Shown: positions 1-7,034, numbered from the stretch's first letter. The stretch: 12,744 bases of DNA from JAAXTT01 sp964530215 (GCA_964530215.1 CAZHAJ010000043.1:1-12744); one strand, 5' to 3'. Translations and numbers: made by a program. Notes: generated by a model from the sequence alone, not told the origin.

Positions 1-976
1 GATGTTTATAACTGGTCCCCAAGTTATTAAGGCAGTAACAGGTGAAGAAGTTTCCATGGAAGTACTGGGGGGAGCCATGACCCATAATCAAACCAGTGGT
101 GTTGCACATTTTGCAGCTGAAGACGAACAGCATTGTATTGATTTGATTCGTAAACTGATGAGCTTCCTGCCTCAAAATAATCTGGAAGGAACCCCTTCCA
201 CAGATGCCTTTGAGCCGGAGAACTCATCCGAAGAACTGATAAATATTATTCCGGATAGTCCTCACCTCCCTTATAATATCAAGAGAGTCATTGCATCTGT
301 AGTGGATAAAGGAGATTTTTTGGAAGTCCAACCCCACTACGCCATGAATGCCGTGATTGGCTTTGCCAGAGTGAATGGAGAATCTGTGGGTATAATATCC
401 AATCAGCCTGACTATCTGGCCGGCTGTCTGGATATAAATGCTTCAGACAAAATTGCCAGGTTTGTAAGATTTTGTGACTGCTTTAATCTACCCGTTATAA
501 CTTTTATGGATGTACCGGGATTTTTACCGGGAACAGGGCAGGAATATGGCGGAATAATAAGACATGGAGCAAAGATGCTATACGCCTATTCCGAAGCTAC
601 AGTACCTAAAATAACAGTTATACTTAGAAAAGCTTATGGCGGAGCATATATAGCTATGTGTAACAGCAGCATGGGGGCAGATACCGTATTGGCCTGGCCC
701 ACAGCTGAGATTGCAGTTATGGGTCCGGAAGGAGCAGTAAACATAATCAATAAAACCGAAATCGCTCAGTCGGGTAATCCAGATGAAACACGATTGAAAT
801 TAACTAAAGAATACCGCGATAAATTTGCCAATCCTTATGTAGCCGGTGCCCGGGGCTATATTGACGATATAATAGATCCTAGGGACACCAGAGTAAAAAT
901 CGCAACTGCTTTGTCACTACTGGCCACTAAAAAAGAGTCGTCACCTTATAAAAAGCACGGAAATATACCTTTATAG
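1..976 (+). CDS. Methylmalonyl-CoA carboxyltransferase 12S-type subunit / acyl-CoA carboxylase carboxyltransferase, 5'-partial
   Basis: This is the C-terminal ~324 residues of a biotin-dependent acyl-CoA carboxyltransferase. The family is usually about 510-520 residues, so roughly the first 190 lie upstream; the ATG at position 2 is an internal Met and the frame is open to the window edge. The enzyme moves a carboxyl group between biotin and propionyl-CoA/methylmalonyl-CoA. Visible family signatures are MFITGPQVIKAVTGEEV at the left edge, the C-terminal domain motif FMDVPGFLPGTGQE, the oxyanion-hole stretch RKAYGGAYIAM, and MGPEGAVNI. The C-terminal YKKHGNIPL is typical of the family. The TAG stop overlaps the AGGAGG of the next gene (975-980), so it is cotranscribed with malate dehydrogenase. 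Together with the downstream 5S-type gene, this favours a transcarboxylase (12S) role. The alternative is the alpha subunit of a sodium-pumping methylmalonyl-CoA decarboxylase or a propionyl-CoA carboxylase beta subunit, which sequence alone does not separate. Confidence 0.88.
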   Translation, partial: MFITGPQVIKAVTGEEVSMEVLGGAMTHNQTSGVAHFAAEDEQHCIDLIRKLMSFLPQNNLEGTPSTDAFEPENSSEELINIIPDSPHLPYNIKRVIASVVDKGDFLEVQPHYAMNAVIGFARVNGESVGIISNQPDYLAGCLDINASDKIARFVRFCDCFNLPVITFMDVPGFLPGTGQEYGGIIRHGAKMLYAYSEATVPKITVILRKAYGGAYIAMCNSSMGADTVLAWPTAEIAVMGPEGAVNIINKTEIAQSGNPDETRLKLTKEYRDKFANPYVAGARGYIDDIIDPRDTRVKIATALSLLATKKESSPYKKHGNIPL

Positions 977-986
977 GAGGTTTCAG

Positions 987-1916
987 ATGAAAAGAAATAA
1001 AATAACCATTATCGGTTCCGGTAATGTGGGCGCAACTTGTGCCCACTGGGCAGCAGCCAAAGAACTGGGTGACATAGTTCTGATGGACGTGGTGGAAGGT
1101 ATCCCCCAAGGTAAAGCCTTGGATCTTATGGAAGCCGCACCGGTAGAGGGTTTTGACTGCAATGTCACGGGGACAAACCAATATCAGGATACCCAAGGTT
1201 CAGACATAGTAATCATTACCGCGGGAATTGCAAGAAAGCCTGGTATGAGTAGAGATGATCTTCTGAATACAAATGCAAAAATTGTGGCCTCGTGTGCCCA
1301 GCAGGTGGTTAAATATTCGCCAGAGACCATAATCATAGTTGTTACAAACCCGTTAGATGTTATGACTCATATTGCTCAGAAAGCCAGTGGACTACCCCCC
1401 AATCGGGTTATGGGAATGGCAGGAGTATTAGATTCTGCCAGGTTTAGAACATTTATAGCTTTGGAACTGGGAATATCCTTTGAAGATGTAAGTGCCTTCG
1501 TATTGGGTGGACATGGTGATGATATGGTGCCTTTAGTTAAATATAGTTATGCCGGGGGAATACCAATTGAAAAATTAATTCCCAGAGACAGGATAGAGCA
1601 AATCGTGGAAAGGACCCGAAAGGGGGGAGCTGAAATAGTTAATTACCTGAAAACCGGTAGTGCTTATTATGCACCTGCGTCGTCGGTAATTCAGATGGCA
1701 GAAGCTATACTGAAAGATAAAAAACGTATACTTCCGGTTGCTGCTTATCTTCAAGGAGAATATCGGCAACATGACATCTATTTTGGCGTACCGGCAATTA
1801 TAGGTAGCAACGGTGTTGAGAAGATTTTAGAAGTAGACTTAAACCAGCAAGAACAAATGGAAATTGATAAATCTATAGAATCTGTTCGCAATCTCTCTTC
1901 TATTGTGGGCTTATAA
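987..1916 (+). CDS. mdh: Malate dehydrogenase (NAD, LDH-like type)
   Basis: Interconverts malate and oxaloacetate with NAD in the cytoplasm. The 309-residue length is normal for the LDH-like malate dehydrogenases of Firmicutes. Visible features are the Rossmann motif G10-S-G12-N-V-G15, the NAD-ribose-binding Asp34 (VLMDVVEG), the substrate loop ARKPGMSR with Arg83 and Arg89, the VTNPLDVMTH stretch with Asn121, the catalytic Asp149/Arg152 (GVLDSARFR), and the catalytic His176 in GGHGDDMVP. An Arg in the ARKPGMSR loop, rather than the Gln of lactate dehydrogenases, indicates malate/oxaloacetate specificity. AGGAGG at 975-980 gives 6-nt spacing to ATG 987 and overlaps the previous stop, so translation is probably coupled. 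It sits between two carboxyltransferase subunits, which fits supplying oxaloacetate to, or drawing it from, the transcarboxylase. Confidence 0.95.
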   Translation: MKRNKITIIGSGNVGATCAHWAAAKELGDIVLMDVVEGIPQGKALDLMEAAPVEGFDCNVTGTNQYQDTQGSDIVIITAGIARKPGMSRDDLLNTNAKIVASCAQQVVKYSPETIIIVVTNPLDVMTHIAQKASGLPPNRVMGMAGVLDSARFRTFIALELGISFEDVSAFVLGGHGDDMVPLVKYSYAGGIPIEKLIPRDRIEQIVERTRKGGAEIVNYLKTGSAYYAPASSVIQMAEAILKDKKRILPVAAYLQGEYRQHDIYFGVPAIIGSNGVEKILEVDLNQQEQMEIDKSIESVRNLSSIVGL

Positions 1917-1945
1917 GGGATTATTAATATCTGGAGGTTATGATA

Positions 1946-3283
1946 ATGAACAAGAGGCATATAGGTATTACGGATACCACCTTAAGAGACGGCCATCAAT
2001 CCCTCCTGGCCACCAGAATGAAACTGGAAGATATGCTACCCATCATTGAAGAGATAGATAATATGGGCTTTCATTCGGTGGAGGTCTGGGGCGGAGCAAC
2101 CTTTGATGCCTGTATGAGATATCTTGATGAGGATCCCTGGGAAAGATTAAGCACTCTAAAAAAACATTTTAAAAATACTAAACTTCAGATGCTTCTGCGT
2201 GGTCAAAACATTGTGGGTTATAAGCATTATGCCGATGATGTATTAAGTGAGTTTATTAAATACAGTGTTCAAAACGGTATGGATATATTTAGAATATTTG
2301 ACGCCTTAAATGATGTCCGGAATATGGAGGCATCAATAAGATTTGTAAAAAAAGAAGGCGGGCACGCTCAAGCCACTGTTGTTTATACAATAAGTCCGGT
2401 ACATGATTATAACTTTTATATGAAAATGGCAAAAGAATTGCAAGAGTTAGGTGCCGATTCAATATGTCTGAAGGATATGGCAGGTATATTATCTCCTTTC
2501 CATGCTTATGAAATAATCAAAGGCTGGAAGGAAATTCTTGATATACCGGTTCAGGTTCATGCCCACTACACCAGCGGAATGGCTTCGATGACTTATTTAA
2601 AAGCTATTGAAGCGGGAGTTGATGTCATTGATTGTGCCATTTCCTCCATGGCTCTGCAAACATCTCAGCCCGCTATCGAAACTATGGTGGCAGCATTAGA
2701 CCACAGCCTGTACAAAACCGATATGGATCTCGGCAAATTAGCATTAATTGCAGATTATTTTTGCGACAACCGAAAAAAATATACAGACTTTGACAGTTGT
2801 TCAAACAGCGTTGATACCAACGTTCTTATATATCAAGTCCCCGGGGGTATGATATCAAATTTTATTAATCAGCTTAAGGAACAACAAGCCTTGGATAAGT
2901 TGCCGCAAGTTTTGGCTGAAGTTCCCAGAGTGAGGGAAGATTTTGGATTCCCTCCCCTTGTAACCCCAACAAGCCAGATTGTAGGAACCCAAGCCGCGAT
3001 AAATGTGATTGTGGGCTCCCGATATACATATGCCACAGATGAAGTCAAAAACTATATGAGGGGATTCTATGGAAGGCCCCCGGGACAGGTAGATGAGGAT
3101 GTTAGACAGAAGATTATAGGGGATGAGAACCCCATCACCGTTAGGCCTGCCGACTTGATAGAAAATGAACTTCCAAAAGCTAGAGAACTGGGCGGGAAAT
3201 ATATCAAAAAGCCCGAAGATGTAATCTCGGTAGCTTTGTTCCCACAAATTGCTCCCAAATTTTTAAAAGATAAGAATGGTTAA
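1946..3283 (+). CDS. Oxaloacetate/pyruvate carboxyltransferase subunit (transcarboxylase 5S-type; OadA/PycB-like without biotin domain)
   Basis: Transfers a carboxyl group between oxaloacetate (giving pyruvate) and a biotin carrier. The 445 residues form a DRE-TIM-type barrel followed by a conserved PYC/OADA domain. Metal and active-site signatures are TLRDGHQS (12-19, metal Asp15), LLRGQN, FRIFDALND, the carbamylatable Lys176 in CLKDMAG, and the metal pair His205/His207 in VHAHY. The later QVPGGM and TPTSQIVGTQAA motifs are also typical. No C-terminal AMKM biotin domain is present, so a separate biotin carrier is required; none is in this window. ATG 1940 is only 2 nt from GGAGG (1933-1937), while ATG 1946 has 8-nt spacing, so 1946 is chosen. 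Oxaloacetate decarboxylase alpha or pyruvate carboxylase subunit B are alternatives. The partnership with the 12S-type gene and malate dehydrogenase matches the known order in propionate-metabolising Pelotomaculum-type clusters. Confidence 0.88.
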   Translation: MNKRHIGITDTTLRDGHQSLLATRMKLEDMLPIIEEIDNMGFHSVEVWGGATFDACMRYLDEDPWERLSTLKKHFKNTKLQMLLRGQNIVGYKHYADDVLSEFIKYSVQNGMDIFRIFDALNDVRNMEASIRFVKKEGGHAQATVVYTISPVHDYNFYMKMAKELQELGADSICLKDMAGILSPFHAYEIIKGWKEILDIPVQVHAHYTSGMASMTYLKAIEAGVDVIDCAISSMALQTSQPAIETMVAALDHSLYKTDMDLGKLALIADYFCDNRKKYTDFDSCSNSVDTNVLIYQVPGGMISNFINQLKEQQALDKLPQVLAEVPRVREDFGFPPLVTPTSQIVGTQAAINVIVGSRYTYATDEVKNYMRGFYGRPPGQVDEDVRQKIIGDENPITVRPADLIENELPKARELGGKYIKKPEDVISVALFPQIAPKFLKDKNG

Positions 3284-3306
3284 AGAACAATTGTTGGGGG
3301 AGGCTC

Positions 3307-3345
3307 CAGAGGAATTCAGAGGAATCCAGAAGCCAGAAGCCAGAA
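3307..3345 (+). repeat. CAGAAG-type dispersed repeat, copy A
   Basis: A GGAATTCAGAGGAATCCAG core is followed by tandem CAGAAGC units ending in CAGAAC. It starts 23 nt after the stop codon of the 5S-type gene, inside its 3' untranslated region. It is homologous to copy B (3361-3407) and, on the opposite strand, to copy C (7831-7871). No coding role is seen. Confidence 0.8.
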
Positions 3346-3360
3346 CTTGGTAGACCCCAT

Positions 3361-3407
3361 AGGAATTCAGAGGAATACAGAAGTCAGAAGTCAGAAGCCA
3401 GAATTTT
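3361..3407 (+). repeat. CAGAAG-type dispersed repeat, copy B
   Basis: Direct repeat of copy A: AGGAATTCAGAGGAAT, then CAGAAG/TCAGAAG units, ending CAGAATTTT. It lies immediately before the operon terminator. Relative to copy A, it carries one additional 7-bp CAGAAGY-type unit. Confidence 0.8.
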
Positions 3408-3419
3408 AAGAAATGTATG

Positions 3420-3457
3420 GAGAGATTGATGTTTTGTATAATCAATCTCTCTTTTTT
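3420..3457 (+). terminator. Intrinsic terminator of the transcarboxylase/mdh operon
   Basis: Perfect 11-bp stem GAGAGATTGAT (3420-3430) with ATCAATCTCTC (3441-3451), a 10-nt loop, then six T residues (3452-3457). It lies about 136 nt after the stop of the 5S-type gene, beyond two repeat copies. Confidence 0.9.
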
Positions 3458-3475
3458 AATCAAAAATACACATAA

Positions 3476-3577
3476 ATGCAGGCTGGGTGTGCGGATTTCA
3501 GTCCGGACAAAGTTACTACGGTTGAAACGGCTTTAAAGCTTGTCGCTAACGGTCTGGTCATCGCTTGCGTAACTTAA
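3476..3577 (+). pseudogene. Possible 33-codon gene remnant or small ORF, unrecognised
   Basis: ATG 3476 opens a 33-residue frame ending in TAA (3575-3577). It reads MQAGCADFSPDK and ends LKLVANGLVIACVT, with normal codon and amino-acid balance and visibly higher GC than the AT-rich DNA on both sides. No Shine-Dalgarno precedes the ATG; the upstream sequence is A/T only and follows the terminator directly. It therefore looks more like the surviving piece of a longer gene than an expressed small protein, but I cannot name a family. A structured RNA is also possible, because CGGA-TTTCAG-TCCG can pair within it. Confidence 0.25.
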
Positions 3578-3656
3578 ACTATATGACATAGATAGCATGC
3601 ATCACCGTACATATTCTGCGGCAACTTATTTTATTTAGATGTACAAAATACCTCAA
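3578..3656. other. AT-rich intergenic DNA upstream of pstS
   Basis: Completes the description of the gap between the 5S-type gene and pstS. The gap as a whole holds two repeats, a terminator, the possible ORF remnant and the Pho box. In this stretch I see only a 6-bp inverted repeat, GTACAT (3607-3612) and ATGTAC (3639-3644), and no gene. Confidence 0.5.
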
Positions 3657-3695
3657 TTAACCTATACTTAACTTATAGATATCGATATTTTAACA
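3657..3695 (+). promoter_or_regulatory. Putative PhoP (Pho) box upstream of pstS
   Basis: TTAACC (3657-3662), TTAACT (3668-3673), a degenerate ATATCG (3679-3684) and TTAACA (3690-3695) fall exactly 11 bp apart. Gram-positive PhoP recognises TTAACA-like hexamers separated by about 5 bp, so this fits phosphate-starvation activation. A TATCAT (3705-3710) downstream could be the -10 element. pstS starts 53 nt after the last hexamer. Confidence 0.72.
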
Positions 3696-3748
3696 AAGTC
3701 TATATATCATAAATATAGATTATTAATCTTCTTTCAAAGGAGAGAATA

Positions 3749-4576
3749 ATGTTAATAAAAAAGATTCTAGTTTTTATTTGCTTAATAGTGGTTTTTTCCT
3801 TGGCGGCAGTGGGCTGTAAAGCAAAGGAAAACGGAGTGACTAACAACGGCAAGAGTATTACTATTGCAGGCTCAACGTCGGTACAACCCCTTTCTGAAGA
3901 ACTGGTAAAAGCTTACAACAAAGTCAATCCGGACATACTTATCAATGTTCAAGGTGGGGGGTCCTCCCAAGGAATTAAAGCCGCTGTTGACGGAATAGCA
4001 GAAATTGGTTCCAGCTCAAGGGAACTTAAAGATGCTGAAAAAGATGCTGATTTAAAGGAATTTATTATCGCAATTGATGGAATTGCTGTGGTGGTGCACC
4101 CTCAAAATGAACTTTCAAATTTATCGATACCTCAGATAAGAGATATCTTTAGCGGAAAAATTACGAACTGGCGAGAACTGGGCGGTAAGGAAGGTCCCAT
4201 CTACATAGTTACCCGAGAAGCAGGTTCAGGAACAAGGGGAGCTTTTCAAGAGATTGTGATGGGGGAAAATACCAGAATATCAGATAAAGCTGTAACTCAG
4301 CCATCCAACGGTGCCATTAGAACTACCGTGGCAGGAAATCCGAATTCCATCGGCTTTCTTTCCATAGGCTTTTTAGGATCGGAAATAAAGGCCATTAAAG
4401 TTGATAATGTAGATGCCACAGAAGAAAATATTAAGAACAAAACTTATCAGATTGGCAGGAACTTTCTTTATTTAATTAAGGGAGAGCCCCGAGAAGAAGT
4501 GAAAGAATATATTGATTTTGTGTTAAGTCCACAAGGACAGGAAATAGTAGGTAAAGACTATATAAAAGCAATTTAG
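3749..4576 (+). CDS. pstS: Phosphate ABC transporter substrate-binding lipoprotein PstS
   Basis: Binds phosphate outside the membrane and delivers it to the PstC/PstA channel. The 275-residue length is normal for Gram-positive PstS. The N-terminus is a lipoprotein signal peptide: KK at 4-5, a hydrophobic core, then LAAVGC with Cys23 as the probable lipid-modified residue; Ala at -3 is slightly off consensus. Phosphate-binding loops are visible at AGSTSVQPL (40-48), GSSSREL (87-93) and TREAGSGTRGAF (155-166). AAAGGAG (3736-3742) lies 6 nt before ATG 3749. A Pho box lies upstream (3657-3695), and a hairpin at 4600-4633 separates it from pstC, consistent with higher PstS than permease expression. 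Confidence 0.95.
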   Translation: MLIKKILVFICLIVVFSLAAVGCKAKENGVTNNGKSITIAGSTSVQPLSEELVKAYNKVNPDILINVQGGGSSQGIKAAVDGIAEIGSSSRELKDAEKDADLKEFIIAIDGIAVVVHPQNELSNLSIPQIRDIFSGKITNWRELGGKEGPIYIVTREAGSGTRGAFQEIVMGENTRISDKAVTQPSNGAIRTTVAGNPNSIGFLSIGFLGSEIKAIKVDNVDATEENIKNKTYQIGRNFLYLIKGEPREEVKEYIDFVLSPQGQEIVGKDYIKAI

Positions 4577-4599
4577 CGTTTACGTTGGTATAAATTAAT

Positions 4600-4633
4600 T
4601 TAGAGGATAAAAACTAATGTTTTTATCCTCTAA
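4600..4633 (+). terminator. Perfect 14-bp hairpin between pstS and pstC
   Basis: TTAGAGGATAAAAA (4600-4613) pairs perfectly with TTTTTATCCTCTAA (4620-4633) around a 6-nt loop. There is no T-run after the stem, so it may be a partial terminator, or it may stabilise the pstS mRNA 3' end. It starts 23 nt after the pstS stop. Confidence 0.6.
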
Positions 4634-4659
4634 TATCAAGTAAGTCGGTTGTTTTATGC

Positions 4660-4698
4660 TTAATTAATAATTAACATTATGTTAACGGGTTATTAACG
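4660..4698 (+). promoter_or_regulatory. Putative PhoP (Pho) box upstream of pstC
   Basis: Four hexamers start exactly 11 bp apart: TTAATT (4660), TTAACA (4671), TTAACG (4682) and TTAACG (4693). This is the better of the two Pho boxes in the window. It implies that pstC-pstA has its own phosphate-starvation promoter in addition to read-through from pstS. No convincing -10 element could be fixed. Confidence 0.78.
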
Positions 4699-4765
4699 GC
4701 TGCTAAGCAGGAAATGTGCCTTATCAAAACAAAATACATAGACAGTGCTAACTATCAGGACAAGG

Positions 4766-5629
4766 ATGAAAATGGCATTGAGAAAATACTTTGAAAAATC
4801 AATTGAAAACATATTGTTATTTAGTGCAGTAGCAGCAGTTTTTATTGTAATGCTTATTTTTATCTTTATTTTTATGGAAGGGCTACCGGTAATTCAAAAA
4901 TATGGATTACTGCACTTTATAACAGGTGAATTATGGCATCCTGACGAACTGCTTTTTGGTCTGTGGCCAATGATCGTCGGTTCAATTTATGTTACCCTTG
5001 GTGCATTGATTTTAGGTGTTCCTTTAGGCTTAGGTTGTGCCATATTCTTAGCTGAAATAGCACCCCGTAAAGTAACAATGATAATAAGACCAATGATTGA
5101 ACTGCTGGCAGGCATACCTTCAGTTGTTTACGGGTTATATGGCCTAGTAGTGCTGGTACCTTTAATCAGAGATAATTTAGGGGGAATGGGACTCAGTGTC
5201 CTGGCAGGTTCAATAATACTGGCAATGATGATTCTACCCACAATAATAAGTATTTCTGAAGACTCTATTGTAGCTATTCCAAGAGAATATAAAGAAGGAT
5301 CGTTAGCTTTAGGGGCAACCCATTGGCAGACCATCAAAAAGGTTATTCTGCCCACAGCCAGATCGGGCATAGTCACTGCAGTTGTCTTGGGAATGGGCAG
5401 AGCAATAGGAGAAACAATGGCAATCATTCTGATTACAGGCAATGTAGCCGTAGCTCCCGGCTCTATTTTAGAACCGGTCAGGACACTTACAGCTAATATC
5501 GCCATAGAGATGGGCTACGCCTCGGGTGATCATGCAAAAGCTTTATTCGCCACCGGTATAATACTTTTCACATTTATAATATTGGTAAACAGCTTAATGA
5601 TCCTTATACCGAAAAAGGTTGGTGACTAA
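4766..5629 (+). CDS. pstC: Phosphate ABC transporter permease PstC
   Basis: One of two channel subunits of the high-affinity phosphate importer. It has an N-terminal membrane segment (about residues 15-37), the PstC-type loop ELWHPDELLFGLWPMIVGS (55-73), several further membrane segments, the EAA coupling loop EYKEGSLALGATHWQTIKK (174-192) that docks the ATPase, and GRAIGETMA (211-219). About six membrane spans are expected. The start is uncertain: GTG 4745 has no ribosome binding site; ATG 4766 has AGGA (4757-4760) at 5 nt; ATG 4772 has AAGGA (4762-4766) at 5 nt. I use 4766 (287 residues). It overlaps pstA by 8 nt. A strong Pho box lies 67 nt upstream of the start. Confidence 0.93.
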   Translation: MKMALRKYFEKSIENILLFSAVAAVFIVMLIFIFIFMEGLPVIQKYGLLHFITGELWHPDELLFGLWPMIVGSIYVTLGALILGVPLGLGCAIFLAEIAPRKVTMIIRPMIELLAGIPSVVYGLYGLVVLVPLIRDNLGGMGLSVLAGSIILAMMILPTIISISEDSIVAIPREYKEGSLALGATHWQTIKKVILPTARSGIVTAVVLGMGRAIGETMAIILITGNVAVAPGSILEPVRTLTANIAIEMGYASGDHAKALFATGIILFTFIILVNSLMILIPKKVGD

Positions 5630-6470
5630 ACTGAAAAGCCGAGCATTAATCGTTGAAGAGTTTATAGCAAAATCTTTTCTACTGCTATCTGTATTAATCA
5701 CAGTGGGAGTGCTGTTTTCTATAGTACTTCATATCTTAAGTCAAGGTTTCAGCGTAATTTCATGGGAATTCCTCACCACCGATCCCGTAGATATGGGGCG
5801 TGAAGGTGGCATATTTTTCTCGATAGTGGGTACTGTATATCTTATATCTGTGGCACTTGCCTTTGCTGTCCCTATAGGAGTACTGGCTGCAATACACCTT
5901 ACTGAATACACAAAAAAAGGACTGCTTATCAATACAATACGCTATGCCACCGAAACCTTGGCGGGAATACCATCCATCATTTTTGGCCTGTTTGGATTTG
6001 CTTTTTTTGTAATTTTCTTAGGCTTCCATTGGTCCATATTGTCAGGTGGCCTCACTTTAGCAATTATGATTTTACCCACCATAATAAGAACATCTGAAGA
6101 AGCTATTAAAAGTGTACCTAATATGTTTAGAGAAGGCAGCCTTGCCTTGGGGGCAACAAAGTGGCAAACAATATATAAAATAGTTATACCGGCATCTTTA
6201 CCCGGAATACTTACCGGTATCATTTTAGGTATCGGCAGAGCGGTGGGGGAAACAGCTGCTATTCTGCTGACTGCAGGCAGTTCTCTTAACTTGCCAGTAT
6301 CTGTCATGGATCCCGCCAGATCTCTGTCTGTTCACCTCTACATTATGGCATCAGAAGGTATATCCTTTGAAAACGCTTATGGAACAGCTACCGTTCTGAT
6401 TATCCTAATCTTAACCATTAACCTCACTGCCAATCTAATTATGGGGAAAATGACATCTAAAAGCCGTTAA
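5622..6470 (+). CDS. pstA: Phosphate ABC transporter permease PstA
   Basis: Second channel subunit of the phosphate importer, paired with PstC in the membrane. The 282 residues show the PstA signature TDPVDMGREGGIFFSIVGT (about 53-71), the stretch ETLAGIPSIIFGLFG (111-125), the EAA loop MFREGSLALGATKWQTIYK (168-186) and GRAVGETAAILLTAG (205-219). GTG 5622 has AAAAAGG (5612-5618) 3 nt upstream; TTG 5619, one codon earlier, is the alternative. The start overlaps the pstC stop (GTGACTAA), so the two are translationally coupled. The expected next gene, the ATPase pstB, does not follow; a hairpin and then an unrelated small gene come instead. Confidence 0.92.
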   Translation: MTKLKSRALIVEEFIAKSFLLLSVLITVGVLFSIVLHILSQGFSVISWEFLTTDPVDMGREGGIFFSIVGTVYLISVALAFAVPIGVLAAIHLTEYTKKGLLINTIRYATETLAGIPSIIFGLFGFAFFVIFLGFHWSILSGGLTLAIMILPTIIRTSEEAIKSVPNMFREGSLALGATKWQTIYKIVIPASLPGILTGIILGIGRAVGETAAILLTAGSSLNLPVSVMDPARSLSVHLYIMASEGISFENAYGTATVLIILILTINLTANLIMGKMTSKSR

Positions 6471-6563
6471 CAAACTAAAATATCCTCTCCCTTAATATGT
6501 GGGTGGCTTACCTTTTATAATCATCTGCTCCATTTAGAATATAATACTTCCTTTCAGCACTAT

Positions 6564-6598
6564 GTTAAGCCCTTTAAAGGGCAACCTAATGCTTTTTT
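6564..6598 (+). terminator. Probable intrinsic terminator after pstA
   Basis: A GCCCTTTAAAGGGC palindrome (6569-6582) is flanked by GTT/AAC arms (6564-6566, 6583-6585). Six T residues follow at 6593-6598, about 8 nt after the stem. The gap between stem and T-run makes it weaker than the other terminators here. The rest of 6471-6680 is AT-rich with no gene seen. Confidence 0.5.
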
Positions 6599-6680
6599 CT
6601 AACAAATAAAATAAAATAAAAATTATTATAAAAAGTAACCAAAATGTTTTTTCAACAAATATAGAAATAGGGGCAATGAT

Positions 6681-6941
6681 ATGGGATATCATGGAAATGA
6701 GAGGCATGAAAAACCCGTAGTATGCATTTTGGATGACAACAAGGATTGTGACAATTGTTGTGATTGTTTTATCTGTGATTTAAATCCGGAAAAATTGTGT
6801 AATAACTGTGCCCAGTGTTTAAAAATAGCAGATTATAACGGTATTGAAATCAGTGAGATAATTTATGATGGTTCCGACACCAAAAGAACAAAAGACAGCA
6901 ACAAAAATACTAACATAGAGGACATTGAAGGTGATGAATAA
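6681..6941 (+). CDS. Small cysteine-rich protein, probably metal-binding, function unknown
   Basis: An 86-residue soluble acidic protein that I do not assign to a named family. It has nine cysteines: Cys15, then a dense cluster CDNCCDCFIC (23-32) and CNNCAQC (40-46), that is C-x2-C-C-x-C-x2-C, a 7-residue gap, then C-x2-C-x2-C. The C-terminal 25 residues are charged and probably disordered (SDTKRTKDSNKN, then EDIEGDE). No signal peptide or membrane segment is visible. AGGGG (6669-6673) is 7 nt before ATG 6681. The spacing suits binding an iron-sulfur cluster or zinc, but this is inference. It is bracketed by putative terminators at 6564-6598 and 6960-7005, so it is probably transcribed alone from an unmarked AT-rich promoter upstream. 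Confidence 0.8.
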   Translation: MGYHGNERHEKPVVCILDDNKDCDNCCDCFICDLNPEKLCNNCAQCLKIADYNGIEISEIIYDGSDTKRTKDSNKNTNIEDIEGDE

Positions 6942-6959
6942 AAGAAGGTTATTTATAAA

Positions 6960-7005
6960 AATAATTGGTTCCGATAACATATATTATGTAAACCATTATT
7001 TATTT
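6960..7005 (+). terminator. Possible terminator after the cysteine-rich gene
   Basis: AATAATTGGTT (6960-6970) pairs with AACCATTATT (6991-7000) with one bulged T, and the loop can form an inner ACATA/TATGT stem. A T-rich tail (TATTTTT) follows. It starts 18 nt after the stop codon. Confidence 0.5.
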
Positions 7006-7034
7006 TTCTGAATATATCCTCTTGATAAGTACAT

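Noticed and set aside
2855..3247. 130-residue frame on the - strand
   Set aside because: It lies wholly antisense to the well-conserved 5S-type gene, and its residue composition shows no family signature.
3263..3463. 66-residue frame on the - strand
   Set aside because: It is produced by the CAGAAG repeats (repeated L-A-S-G-F-W-I-P-L-N-S patterns) and runs through the terminator.
3607..3644. GTACAT...ATGTAC inverted repeat upstream of pstS as an operator
   Set aside because: Arms of only 6 bp separated by 26 bp in AT-rich DNA; the Pho box explains regulation better.
5128..5505. Long - strand frames inside pstC and pstA (also 5942-6307)
   Set aside because: Both are mirror frames of genuine permease genes; the opposite-strand residues lack any domain pattern.
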